Below are positions 28,101-36,110 of a stretch of DNA of 64,000 bases, one piece after another. This DNA is from Rallus limicola (lineage: Eukaryota; Chordata; Aves; Gruiformes; Rallidae). The DNA lies in assembly GCA_022605955.1 (NCBI GenBank), contig JAKCOZ010000003.1, positions 48,236,179 through 48,300,178 on the forward strand, read 5' to 3'. How positions within the stretch are numbered: the stretch's first letter is position 1; every line of letters starts with the position of its first letter. The translations under genes were made by a program, and so were the position numbers. Below the pieces are notes generated by a model, which saw nothing but the letters and a program-made list of their open reading frames with translations, was not told where the DNA came from and did no database searches.

Positions 28101-31100
28101 AGGAACTTACTCTACTTTCCTTTTTAAATATCACTGATTTTTCTGGCAGACCTGAACTGTATTTGGCAGTCCTAAATCTAGTTTTTCAAGCCAACTTGTC
28201 AGCTTTAACAAAGCAGGCTTCTATCTATTTAGTCAAAAATCAGGCAGAAGCTGGAAAGTGTCAACAAGCTGGACACTGTCCAAACCTAAGGGCATGGAGT
28301 GAAATAATCAGCAACAAAATTTCAGAAGACCCTGACAGGCTGCTGGTAATCAAAGGTTTGGCTGGATGTCAGCACTGCTTCCTTCAACAGAGCAAGTATG
28401 AACTTTCATATCCCAGATGGAACATGGACTTCCTTGCTTACTTTCTTCCACTTAAACGTAGATAAAGAAGTGATGAGCTCAGTGTCAGACTGTCATATTG
28501 CTGAAGTCAGATAATGCCAGATAAAGTAGGATCAGATGTACAAAGGTACAGCTGGACAAAGCCGGAGTTTCTAAAGTGATGCTGCTCAAGATTGCAGTTT
28601 CACTGCTCTGTTCTTTTAAGGACTTGATCTCCTTATGAGCACCAGGCAACTTCCAGTTCTCAGTGTTTGGACTCAGACGTCCCTCACTGACCACTCCAGT
28701 AAAAATAACTCCATCTCATTCCCTTGCTACTTCTCCATCACACATTTAGAAAGTGGGAGATCTGCAGATTCAGCCTTGTTTGAAGTCAGGCTTCTCAAAG
28801 GCAAAAAAGCAATCTAGTATATTCAGCGTTTGGGGGATTTCTGCCTTAAAGAAAGTGCAAGACCTGAAGGAAGTCCATGTAATTATGAGCTTAGGTAGAG
28901 TTCAATTGCAGGATAGAAGTTTCATCAAGAAAGGAGTAAGAAGTAACAGCCAAAATAACCTGATAGGTCCAAAGATTAATTTTCCATCATAAAGAAGTGC
29001 AGGTGAAATACAGTGAGACTCTACGCTATAAAAAGGCCAAAAAGCTTTTATGAACCATAATGTCACTTCGACATACATATATCTAAAAGCAAACTATACC
29101 AACTTAAAATCCATTTAACTGTGCCTGCAGAGACCAAGCAACTAAAGGGAAACAAAATCTGTGTTAACCAAGTCAGATAGAGAAATACTGTAATGTTGAT
29201 AACATGGAAGAAACAGAAAAAACATGTTGTATAAGGGTTTTGAGGAGATCAGAAAAAGCCCTGTGTGAGGCAGCCCTGTGTGAGTTACCACATAGAATGC
29301 CTAGAAGCAATTTGATGTTATGAATAGTTCATGAAATTTGAAGTATCCCCCAAATGAGCACTATGAAATGGAGCAAAGGAGTAAATCTTACTATATTCCA
29401 TCTATTTATTCTATTTGTGGGTTGTTTCAAGACTAATCATCATATTAGTTGAACAATGTAGAAACTCTTGACAGAAAACACATTTATAGTCCAGATAGGT
29501 GGCGAAAGAATTTGTCCTTCAAATCAGGCAGAGCACTTTTTTTTGTGAAGAAGGCCATGATACCCCCATGGTCCAGAGCAGCAGGAGAAAATGGAGACAC
29601 TCTCAATTCAGTCATCACAGAAAGGCCAGAAAAATGAATGATGGAGACTAACATGATAAGCCAGCCACCTGGCTGTCCTATTCACACACATCTAGTGTCC
29701 TATTCTTCACATTTATACAGGATTCTTCAAAGGTGTTGCTTCATCTTCACCTATCACTGCCTCTTTCAGGCACGTAGAGCTTATTTTGTATAAATGCAGA
29801 GACACACACACACACACACATACAGCTTATTTTAGATTTAGCACAATAATATTGCTGTTCACAATAAATAGAATAATGGAGCTCCATATCACACAGGCCT
29901 TAATGCAAAGCAAGGCAAAAGCTGGACATGCAGAGGTATCTACTCATCTACTACTTTCCACAAGAGAAAAAGAGAGATACTTTATGTGGGATTGCTGAGA
30001 TTTCAAAGAACAGCATAATCCTTCCCAAGTCAGAACAGAAATTGTAAGAAGAAAGTAATAACCAATAATTACATACATATTTATTTTTTTCAAAGAACCA
30101 TAACAGTTCAAACAAATTTAAAGCAACTGAGGGGAAAAAACAACAAAGGGGAAAAAAAGCTAGTAGTTCAACCAGAGAACATACCAGCCTGGCCATAATT
30201 TAAAAAAATTACACCAAAGTGGGCAGACTCAGCAAAACAATCTGAGTAAAAGAGAAGGATGCTTGGTGTTACAGACTCTTCTCCACTCACTTCACCAGGA
30301 TTTGCAAAGTCTTGTATCCCAAGGTATTCTTAGATAACAACATGGCATGACAGGTAACAGCTACTTGCAGTGGCTGATAGCTAAAGCTTGCTTGGCTGCT
30401 GCTTAATTCAAGCTGCTGCTTTTTTATAGCAACAAGTTTGTTTTAAACTCTTTGAAAGATGTGGGTCTTAGAACGGCACATTGTGAAGCCTACATTTTAT
30501 CACCATGGCATTTTGTCCCAGGTGCACATAAAGACAAGAAAAACTTCACTTAAGTGCTGTGGGAGAGGAGAATATGGTCCTCTGAATTAGGGAAACAACT
30601 ACTTTCATTCATGTTTCTAAAACCAACAAATGTGAGATAGAATGGATGAGTGAGCAAGTTATATAGGCAGGATCAGGCAGCCTGTCTCCTAGCTTTATTT
30701 ATTTATTTATTTCAGTAAATTGCCAATTGTGTTTTGCAAAAGTATGATACTGAAATTATCCTTCCTCTTTGTTTTGTCTTGCAGACTGATTGGAAACCTG
30801 TGTCAAGGTCACTGCTTCAGGCCTTGTCAGACAATGATACCACTAGCCTTTATGTCATAGAGCATGAGTCAAAGGCTCCTTTGAATCTAGAGCTCTTTAC
30901 CGACAGTAGAGAAGACAGCAAGTGTGACACTCGCCAAGCAGAAGCAGCCAGCAGTAACATAGACATAACCCTAAGGCATGAAGTAATCCCTGAAGAAACA
31001 GTTACAAGCGGAGAAGAAGGAATCATTTCCATTACAGTACCACTCCTGAGTGACTACACCAGCGTGGAGTTTAGCCAGAAAGCCCTGATGAGTCTGACAG

Positions 31101-31270
31101 TGAAGCTGCCTGCCAGAGCTGCTCATCCTCATCTAGAAATGGAACTAAGCAGTAAGCCAGCACAAACTGAGCATCAAGTTTTGTTTGCTCCCCAAGACTA
31201 CCTCAAACAAAGCCAGGTAGTATTTTTGCCTTCTGGACCAACTTTGACAGGACAAGTAAATTTGAACTGA
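1067..31270 (+). CDS. Class I cytokine receptor, IL12RB1-like (complete, 15 coding exons)
   Basis: Coding exons are 1067-1109, 1306-1356, 7578-7689, 10380-10546, 11637-11776, 14230-14371, 14528-14610, 17145-17355, 18946-19104, 20145-20267, 20894-21034, 22639-22782, 25053-25149, 27709-27772 and 30785-31270. Together they give 2163 nt in one open frame (720 aa). Phases match at every junction and every intron is GT-AG except the last (GC-AG). Predicted order: signal peptide (1-14), cytokine-receptor D1 with the CYRE...CTW cysteine pattern (about 35-124), D2 ending in WSKEI (210-214), three FNIII domains (about 219-506), a transmembrane helix (about 513-536), box 1 with W544 and three prolines, and a 161-aa terminal exon with YLKQ at 698-701. 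The FNIII 3-5 region, the box 1 region ([13 protein letters not shown]) and overall size resemble IL-12 receptor beta 1, which pairs with IL12RB2 or IL23R at the cell surface and binds TYK2. The orthologue/paralogue question is open, so no symbol is given. IL27RA and IL31RA share the architecture but fit less well by eye. Confidence 0.85.
1306..1356 (+). CDS. Receptor exon 2 (mature N-terminus, 51 nt)
   Basis: A symmetrical phase 1-1 micro-exon between acceptor cactccccag and donor gtgcgt. It encodes a short cysteine-rich segment ([17 protein letters not shown]) with one NxT glycosylation site. IL12RB1 has a cysteine-bearing N-terminal segment in the same place. Because the exon is symmetrical, skipping it would keep the frame. 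Confidence 0.65.
1395..1680. repeat. G+C- and CpG-rich block with degenerate CCCGCTGCC-type repeats
   Basis: About 285 bp in receptor intron 2 is strikingly G+C- and CpG-rich against an A+T-rich background. Its right part is an imperfect tandem of units such as ctgcccgctccc and ctgccggctcc. Open frames across it are compositional and not supported as genes. It could be a small CpG island or alternative promoter, or a simple-repeat expansion. Confidence 0.6.
1850..2814 (+). mobile_element. CR1 LINE, 5'-truncated, sense to receptor
   Basis: Translation shows CR1 reverse-transcriptase signatures: [15 protein letters not shown], then FADDTKL, then the [19 protein letters not shown] block. The frame breaks near 2338, with homology continuing in other frames ([18 protein letters not shown], about 2470-2520). 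The copy ends in the CR1 3' tail, a gggtcccttccaaccc block and two attctatg octamers. It lies in receptor intron 2 and is dead. Confidence 0.9.
2815..3203 (+). mobile_element. Second CR1 3' fragment directly abutting the first
   Basis: It starts inside the element (ctgagtgagctggggctgtt) right where the preceding copy's octamers end. It runs through the CR1 3' end (aggtcctttccaagccct, then attctgtgatt). Confidence 0.85.
3271..3318 (+). mobile_element. CR1 3' tail remnant
   Basis: Only the last ~48 bp of a CR1 are present: a ggggtcccttccaaccc block followed by attctatggttctatggttctatg octamer repeats. Confidence 0.7.
3319..5352. other. Receptor intron 2, no feature seen
   Basis: A+T-rich noncoding DNA with a short A-run near 3711-3723. 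No exon, RNA gene or recognised repeat was found. Confidence 0.5.
5353..5750 (-). mobile_element. CR1 fragment, antisense
   Basis: Minus-strand translation gives [21 protein letters not shown] and [19 protein letters not shown], the CR1 RT C-terminal region. The left border has the reverse-complement 3' end (gaccattaagatcatgaagtccaac). It is joined at about 5750 to an oppositely oriented CR1. Confidence 0.9.
5751..6180 (+). mobile_element. CR1 fragment, sense
   Basis: Plus-strand frame encodes [31 protein letters not shown] and [20 protein letters not shown]. It lacks the 3' tail and breaks into an antisense CR1 near 6180. Confidence 0.9.
6181..6780 (-). mobile_element. CR1 fragment from the 5' part of the RT domain, antisense
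   Basis: Minus-strand translation shows the upstream RT segment ([20 protein letters not shown], then [15 protein letters not shown]). Homology continues noncoding to about 6780. With its two neighbours it makes a minus/plus/minus mosaic. Confidence 0.85.
7578..7689 (+). CDS. Receptor exon 3 (first half of D1)
   Basis: Acceptor ctcatcttgcag, donor gtaagt. The exon encodes [20 protein letters not shown], the first conserved disulfide pair plus Trp of class I cytokine receptors. Confidence 0.9.
7690..10379. other. Receptor intron 3, no feature seen
   Basis: Noncoding A+T-rich sequence. Short open frames here (for example 8052-8327, 8538-8849 minus and 9070-9378) have no family motif or splice context. 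Confidence 0.5.
10380..10546 (+). CDS. Receptor exon 4 (second half of D1)
   Basis: It joins in phase 2 with exon 3 to read [18 protein letters not shown], then [20 protein letters not shown], and ends at gtacag. The other open frame across this exon (from 10266) does not fit the junctions. One NxS site is present. Confidence 0.8.
11637..11776 (+). CDS. Receptor exon 5 (first half of D2)
   Basis: Acceptor ccccattttag, donor gtaagt. It encodes [20 protein letters not shown] and [14 protein letters not shown], the usual KW...P...Y/F.R pattern of a cytokine-receptor D2. Confidence 0.9.
11777..14229. other. Receptor intron 5, no feature seen
   Basis: Noncoding. The open frames at 12884-13210 and at 13349-13666 (minus) show no recognisable motif, no repeat-family similarity by eye and no splice logic. 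Confidence 0.45.
14230..14371 (+). CDS. Receptor exon 6 (second half of D2, degenerate WSxWS)
   Basis: It encodes [16 protein letters not shown], then [20 protein letters not shown], then KEIMVPH. The WSxWS position (14344-14358) reads WSKEI: the first Trp-Ser is kept and the second is lost. Donor gtaagt, phase 1. Confidence 0.9.
14528..14610 (+). CDS. Receptor exon 7 (start of FNIII domain 3)
   Basis: Only 156 bp downstream of exon 6. It encodes [20 protein letters not shown] and SVLLKWE, ending at gtaatg in phase 0. Confidence 0.85.
14611..17144. other. Receptor intron 7, no feature seen
   Basis: A+T-rich noncoding DNA with no recognised repeat. Short open frames (15025-15252; 15264-15509 minus; 15786-16001 minus) carry no motif. 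Confidence 0.45.
17145..17355 (+). CDS. Receptor exon 8 (rest of FNIII domain 3)
   Basis: Acceptor cctcttactag, donor gtactt. It encodes [15 protein letters not shown] and [20 protein letters not shown], a standard FNIII F/G strand ending (Y.V.ISAYN.AGES). Confidence 0.9.
17356..18945. other. Receptor intron 8, no feature seen
   Basis: Noncoding sequence without a recognised repeat or exon. Confidence 0.45.
18946..19104 (+). CDS. Receptor exon 9 (first half of FNIII domain 4)
   Basis: Acceptor tttgttcacag, donor gtaaca. It encodes [20 protein letters not shown] and [13 protein letters not shown]. The VVDW segment corresponds to the C-E-W stretch typical of gp130-family and IL12RB FNIII domains. 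Confidence 0.9.
20145..20267 (+). CDS. Receptor exon 10 (second half of FNIII domain 4)
   Basis: Acceptor ttgttttccag, donor gtattc. It encodes [20 protein letters not shown] and [12 protein letters not shown]. The Y-I-V-A-S and THFYSVEG pattern resembles the same place in IL12RB1. Confidence 0.85.
20894..21034 (+). CDS. Receptor exon 11 (first half of FNIII domain 5)
   Basis: Acceptor tcctaggacag, donor gtaagt. The nearby AG at 20887-20888 would break the frame. The exon encodes [20 protein letters not shown] and [16 protein letters not shown], an FNIII A-C strand segment with the W and Y..RY pattern. Confidence 0.9.
21035..22638. other. Receptor intron 11, no feature seen
   Basis: Noncoding. 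A short G-rich stretch lies at about 22470-22507. Confidence 0.45.
22639..22782 (+). CDS. Receptor exon 12 (second half of FNIII domain 5)
   Basis: Acceptor cttgtgtttcag, donor gtactg. It encodes [19 protein letters not shown] and [20 protein letters not shown], the membrane-proximal FNIII end. Confidence 0.9.
22783..25052. other. Receptor intron 12, no feature seen
   Basis: Noncoding, with several homopolymer A/T runs. The frame reads on from exon 12 to about 22985 but becomes unlike the family after the donor. Confidence 0.45.
25053..25149 (+). CDS. Receptor exon 13 (transmembrane helix)
   Basis: Acceptor gtttcccatcag, donor gtaagt. It encodes DQGEFEGF followed by a hydrophobic run ([19 protein letters not shown]...) and a basic LKR stop-transfer end. 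Confidence 0.95.
25150..27708. other. Receptor intron 13, unclassified
   Basis: Noncoding. The G+C-richer stretch at about 26580-27060 carries a 114-codon open frame (26700-27044) with no recognised domain. It differs in composition from its surroundings and might be an old repeat fragment that I cannot name. Confidence 0.4.
27709..27772 (+). CDS. Receptor exon 14 (box 1), GC splice donor
   Basis: Acceptor gattctttacag. It encodes [19 protein letters not shown] then DM. The Trp plus P-x-x-P-x-P spacing is box 1, the JAK-docking motif, and resembles the CPPLPTP region of IL12RB1. It ends at ATATG followed by gcaagt. Only this GC donor gives the phase 0 that the last exon needs; using the GT four bases later places an in-frame TGA straight after the junction. 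Confidence 0.8.
27812..27860 (-). mobile_element. CR1 3' tail remnant, antisense
   Basis: The segment atcatagaatcatagaatag then ttgggttggaagagacttcaaga is the reverse complement of a CR1 3' end. It begins about 40 bp after the box 1 exon. Confidence 0.8.
27861..30784. other. Receptor intron 14, no gene seen
   Basis: Noncoding. A (CA)n microsatellite lies at about 29803-29822. The open frames at 28163-28465, 28753-28992 and elsewhere have no recognisable motif. Confidence 0.45.
29803..29822. repeat. (CA)n microsatellite
   Basis: About nine uninterrupted CA units following gaga. Confidence 0.9.
30785..31270 (+). CDS. Receptor last exon (cytoplasmic tail)
   Basis: Acceptor tttgtcttgcag; 161 codons then TGA (31268-31270). 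It begins [18 protein letters not shown] and contains three tyrosines. Y698 sits in QDYLKQSQ, a YxxQ motif of the type that recruits STAT3. The tail is longer than that of human IL12RB1 as I recall it, which lacks such a motif. Confidence 0.9.
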   Translation, partial: TDWKPVSRSLLQALSDNDTTSLYVIEHESKAPLNLELFTDSREDSKCDTRQAEAASSNIDITLRHEVIPEETVTSGEEGIISITVPLLSDYTSVEFSQKALMSLTVKLPARAAHPHLEMELSSKPAQTEHQVLFAPQDYLKQSQVVFLPSGPTLTGQVNLN

Positions 31271-31540
31271 AGCATCTTCATAATTTGATACCATAAAATC
31301 AAGTTCCAGAACCTCTAATGCTTGAATGGAGCTATGAGGACCACATAGGACAGTGAGTTTGTGACAACAGTTTGTCTCTACTTCAGTATGCTTCCTCAGG
31401 GAAATACACTGATCATATATTTAGATTAGCTCTTTCACCAGAGTCATTCTGTGGAAAATCCTTGTGTCAACACACAGGAAAACTTTCAGGGATCTGTGTG
31501 AATCAATATATGAATAAAGTACTTCTCACTAGGTGCTTAG
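31271..31540 (+). other. Receptor 3'UTR with AATAAA
   Basis: The first canonical polyadenylation signal after the stop, AATAAA, is at 31513-31518, which predicts a short 3'UTR of about 260 nt. Later sites are possible. Confidence 0.5.
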
Positions 31541-33201
31541 TTCCAGGGTACTCAGGAGGTCAAATTTAGGCTTCTGCTCTAAGCATAACATTGTTCAGGA
31601 GAGTTCTCTAATCATTGTGACTAGTCTAAAACCTGGTTTCCAGATTTCATAAAGTCTTCGGTAAAAATTGCAGCAAAAGTACCTGCTACTCCAGAGAAGG
31701 TCTCCTGTTGGTCAAAGCTGACAACAACCAAAAAAACCAACCAAAGAGGACAGTAAAAAGCCTTGAATTAAAGAATAGAAAATTATGTTTACCCATTTAT
31801 GTAAAACACATAAGTGCTTTACATCTTAGATTTTTACATCTTTATTCATTGTAGGTGACTAGTGCTGTGTAAAATCTATACTAATATTTATCATTACTAG
31901 TATAGAGTTTTTAATCACATCACATTAAATTAAGGCTTCTACTTCCTCCTATGTTTATCTACGCAGACACAGAAATGTATTCGTGTTCTGTTACGAGGTG
32001 TAGTTGCAGATAGGGTTTCACAGTGCATGCCAGGATGATATCTGTTTACCAGAATTCCAACAGCTGAACAGATAGGTCAGCTAGTCATTCCCCCAAAGCT
32101 TGCATAGGCGAGGGGTCATGCAAATATAGGGGGTAAAAGAGTCTTCCTTAATATGCTCTCTCTGTGACTCCATCATGCATGTGCACAGCGCAAGGAGTCT
32201 TGAACTGGGTTTCCAGCTTACAACAGCTTCTCACCTATAAACTCTGTAGGCATTAAGGCTTTGCAATTATTGCAGAAGGCTCAATTTATTGTTGTCACCT
32301 CTAGTTTATGGAACATTTTGTTAAAATTATTTTGTGGAGAAAGAAATTGATCAACTGTACTGTAAACACCAGAGGCTCCTTAGACAGGCATCTTTTAAAA
32401 TTCTGTCCTTAGAAGTGAAGTACAATTCACATTCACACAAATATTCCCAGGCAGATTAGGCAGTAAGAGTTATAGAATAGCTGTGCTTAAAAAAAGCCCA
32501 AAGAAATTGCATATCTCCCGTTTAACTGATTTAGTGAGGTCCCATAACAAAACCCGTTTCATTCATTTTCCTTATTTATATCCACTCTCTCTTTATTTAT
32601 CTCCCTCAATGTTTGTCAGGACTGGCAGGAACCAATCTGTGTTTCATGGTGGGTTTTATATTGGGATTTTTTAGCACTTTTTTAGCATTATTTTGCCACA
32701 AAGCTATGTACTCGTCACCACTAACCTCTGCTTGTTGGAAGAAGAGGTAACAGGAGCACGCCCCCAAAGCTTTGAGCAGTCTTTTAAATTTTTATTTTTT
32801 TTTTTGTAACTTCAGTTAGGAGAACAGAAATGATCCTACTGTGGAGCTCTTGCTACTTGCAATATCTAGTAGAGGAGCTGACGTGAAAACCATTTATGGA
32901 CAATAAAGCCCTCAAATGGTATACAATCATTATCAAGTAGTCATGTGAACACAGCCTAATTTGTCTATTTCCCAAATATAAGAAGTTTCCATTCTTCTTA
33001 TCTATAATATTTCTTTAATGGCTGTATGTTGTAAATTTGGGAGAATGCAAGATACATGAACAATCCTGTTTTGGAGATTAGATATAAATGAAGAACTCAT
33101 CCCATCAGAATATATCTTTTGAGAGCAAAGAAAGAACTTTTTGTGTGGAGAGAAATAGATAATTTTATCTAGCCAAAAAGGTGGCTTTGGTGGAATAACC
33201 A
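31541..33201. other. Intergenic, no feature seen
   Basis: A+T-rich sequence with no exon or recognised repeat, apart from a T-run near 32790-32805. Confidence 0.5.
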
Positions 33202-34280
33202 TAGAATCCTAGAATTTTTTTGGTTGGGAAGGACATTTAAGATCATCAAGTCAAGTCCAGCTGTTAACCTAGCACTGACGAATCCAACCACTAAACGATG
33301 TCCCTAAGCACCACATCTATGTTACTTCGAAATACCTCCAAGAATGGTGGCTCAACCACTTCCTTGGGCAGCCTGTTTTAATGCTTGACAACCCTTTCAG
33401 TGAAGAAATTTTTCCTGATATCCAATCTCAACCTCCCGTGGTGCAACTTCAGGATCTTTCCTTTTGTCCCATCACTTGCTACTTGGGAGAAGAGACTGAC
33501 ATTCACCTGGCTACAGCCTCCTGTAAGGTAGTTGTACACCGCAAGAAAGTCTCCATTCAGCCTCCTTTTCTCCAGGCTAAACAACCCCAGTTCCCTCAGC
33601 CGCTCCTGAGATGACTTGTGTTCCAAACCCTTCATCAGCTTTGTTCATCTTCTTTAGACATGCTCCAGCACCTCATTGCCTTTCTTACACTGAGGTGCCC
33701 AAAACTGAACACAGTACTCAAGGTGTGGCCTCACCAGTGCTGAGTACAGGGGCATACCATGTCTCTAGTCCTGATGGCCACACTATTTCTGATATAAGCC
33801 AGGATGCTCTTGGCCACCTGGGCGGGCACAATGATGGTTCATGTTCAGCTGGTTGTCAAGCAACTTCGCCCAGGTTCTTTTCTAGTGGGAAAGTTTCCAG
33901 CCACTCTTCCCCAAATATGTAACATTGCCTGGGGTTGTTGTGACCCAAGTGCAGGACCCAGAATTCAGCCTTCTTGAACCTCATACAGTTGGCCTCAGCC
34001 TATCGATGCAGCCTGTCCAGATCTCTCTGTAGAGCCTTCCTGCCCTCCAGCACGTCAATACTCCAACCCAATATGCTGCCATCTGCAAACATACTGAGGG
34101 TGCTCTCAATTGCCTCATCCAAATCGTTGATAAAGATTTGATTGAAGAGAGTACTGGTGCCAGTACTGAGTCCTGGGGAATGCAACTTGTGACCGGCCAC
34201 CAACTGGGTGTAACGCCATTCAGCACAATTATCTGACCCTTGCCATCCGGACAGTTTTTACCTAGTGAAGAGTATGCCAG
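33202..34280 (-). mobile_element. CR1 LINE, antisense, ~1.1 kb
   Basis: The left border is the inverted 3' end (catagaatcctagaat ... ggttgggaaggac). Minus-strand frames give [20 protein letters not shown] near 33600 and [20 protein letters not shown] near 34080-34150. Several frame breaks are present. Confidence 0.9.
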
Positions 34281-34394
34281 TATTTAAGTATGTGCTACCT
34301 ACTCAGGGACAAAGGACTAGGAGACACACAATGCTTTTAGGGGCAAACAGGTTTGTTTGTTGTGTTTTGTTGTAGCTTGGTTCTTTTATGGGGA

Positions 34395-34455
34395 TATTTG
34401 GTTCAATTGGAAGGGACCTACAACAATCTTCTAGTCCAACTGCCTGACCTCTTCA
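34395..34455 (-). mobile_element. CR1-like 3' end remnant, antisense
   Basis: Contains ttcaattggaagggacctac then tctagtccaactgcctgacc, matching the inverted 3' portion of a CR1 subfamily. Confidence 0.55.
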
Positions 34456-35702
34456 AGTAGTTTAGAACAGTGTGCATATATGTATAATGATAGCAGAATC
34501 CTACCTCTAGTAATAAACATGTAACATTTAATGTGCTATGGTATTGTTTGAGTAGTTTCACTAGTTTTCTTAGCTTTTGTACTCTTAGCTTCAATGTGTT
34601 ATAAGTGAAATTGTGACTATGAAGGGTCAGGACCATAGCAGCTAAGGCATATTAAATTATTGGGGTTTTTTTCTTTTCCCAGCCAGCTTAGCTCTAGATG
34701 CCCACTGTTAGCATTAGTGAGAGTTTACACAGTGCAAAAGTTTAGATAATTAACAGTAGGCCTGGAGGCACATAAGCATAGTGATTTACAGCATGTAGTA
34801 TATAGCAGGGTTAAAGTGGTTTAGCATTTTTAATTACAGGGAAAGGAATGTAATATTCAGTCTCTAATATGGCTTCTAAAAATGTGTACAAAATGAAGTT
34901 AGTGCATGCCTATTTTTTCTGGTATCCAGAGCAGACTATTTTTTTCTTGTTGGATAATGTAGTATGGACAGGGAGATTGTTTTGTCTACACTTAAGGTCA
35001 GAATACAGTGCAATAGCTAGACAGCATTGAAAGTTATCACAGTGTTTCAGAGACAGAAGAAACAGCTACTCAGTCTGGAACAGGAGATTGCAACAACCAC
35101 GATATTCCAGAGGCGTTTTGTTCCCCCCATTCTGTATTAACTACCAAATAGAATAATAATAACTAAAGAACATAGAATATCTATGTAACCACTAAATCCT
35201 TACGTCTTTGGGTACCTTGGCAACCTTAAAAGCCACCTTTATGGCACAATGGCTTCTGCACTTGAGCAGAGGCCTCCTGAAAGCAGAGAGCATAGGGTCA
35301 TCCTATCACACTGAGTCTACCCCAGTTACTGCTACGAAAACTGTTAATGGGCTTCATTAAAGCCCTCCTCTCTGTCACAGGTTCTTGGTTTGTCCTTTTC
35401 ACTCTCTCCTGAAAGCACTGTGTGTCAACTGCCTGTATGATGTTAACTGTGTCGTGCTACTGCATTGATTGGATCTATATGAACATGAGTAATAAACTTG
35501 GGGCAGCTTACATGCATCACTTGTGAGCACTGCCTACAGAAGCTGCTGCTAAGACTCTATGTCAATGATGGGGGGAGGAATATCCCCACATCTATTTTAT
35601 TTCCACAGCTGAAACAACAGTTTGATTAATACAACTGAAAACAACCTATCAGGCTAGAAATGATCCTTCACATCACCCTTCCTCAGAAAGCCTTTCCTCT
35701 TC
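34456..35702. other. Intergenic, no feature seen
   Basis: No exon, RNA gene or repeat recognised. Confidence 0.45.
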
Positions 35703-36110
35703 ATGGAACCATAGAATCCTTTTGGTTGGAAAGGACCATTAAGATCATCAAATCCAACTGTTAACCTAGAACTTCTAAGTCCATGTGCCTAAGTATCACA
35801 TCTACATGTCTTTTAAATACCTCCATGGATGGTGACTCCACCACTTCCCTGAGCAGCCTGTTCTAATGCTTAATTACACTTTCCATGAAGAAATATTTCC
35901 TAATATCCAATCTAAACCTCCCCTGATGCAACTTGAGGCCATTTCTTCTATGTCATTTGCTACTTGAGAAAAGAGACCCATACCCACCTGGCTACGGCCT
36001 CCTGTTAGGTAGTTGAAGAGTGAGAAGGTCTCCTCTCAGCCTCCTTTTCTCCCAGCTAAACAACCCCAGTTCCTTCAGCCACTCCTGGTGAGGCCTGTTC
36101 TCTAACTCCT
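35703..36110 (-). mobile_element. CR1 3' fragment, antisense
   Basis: Starts with aaccatagaatccttttggt and ggaaaggaccattaagatca, then the conserved 3' region (gtgactccaccacttccctg). It breaks off near 36110. Confidence 0.9.
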
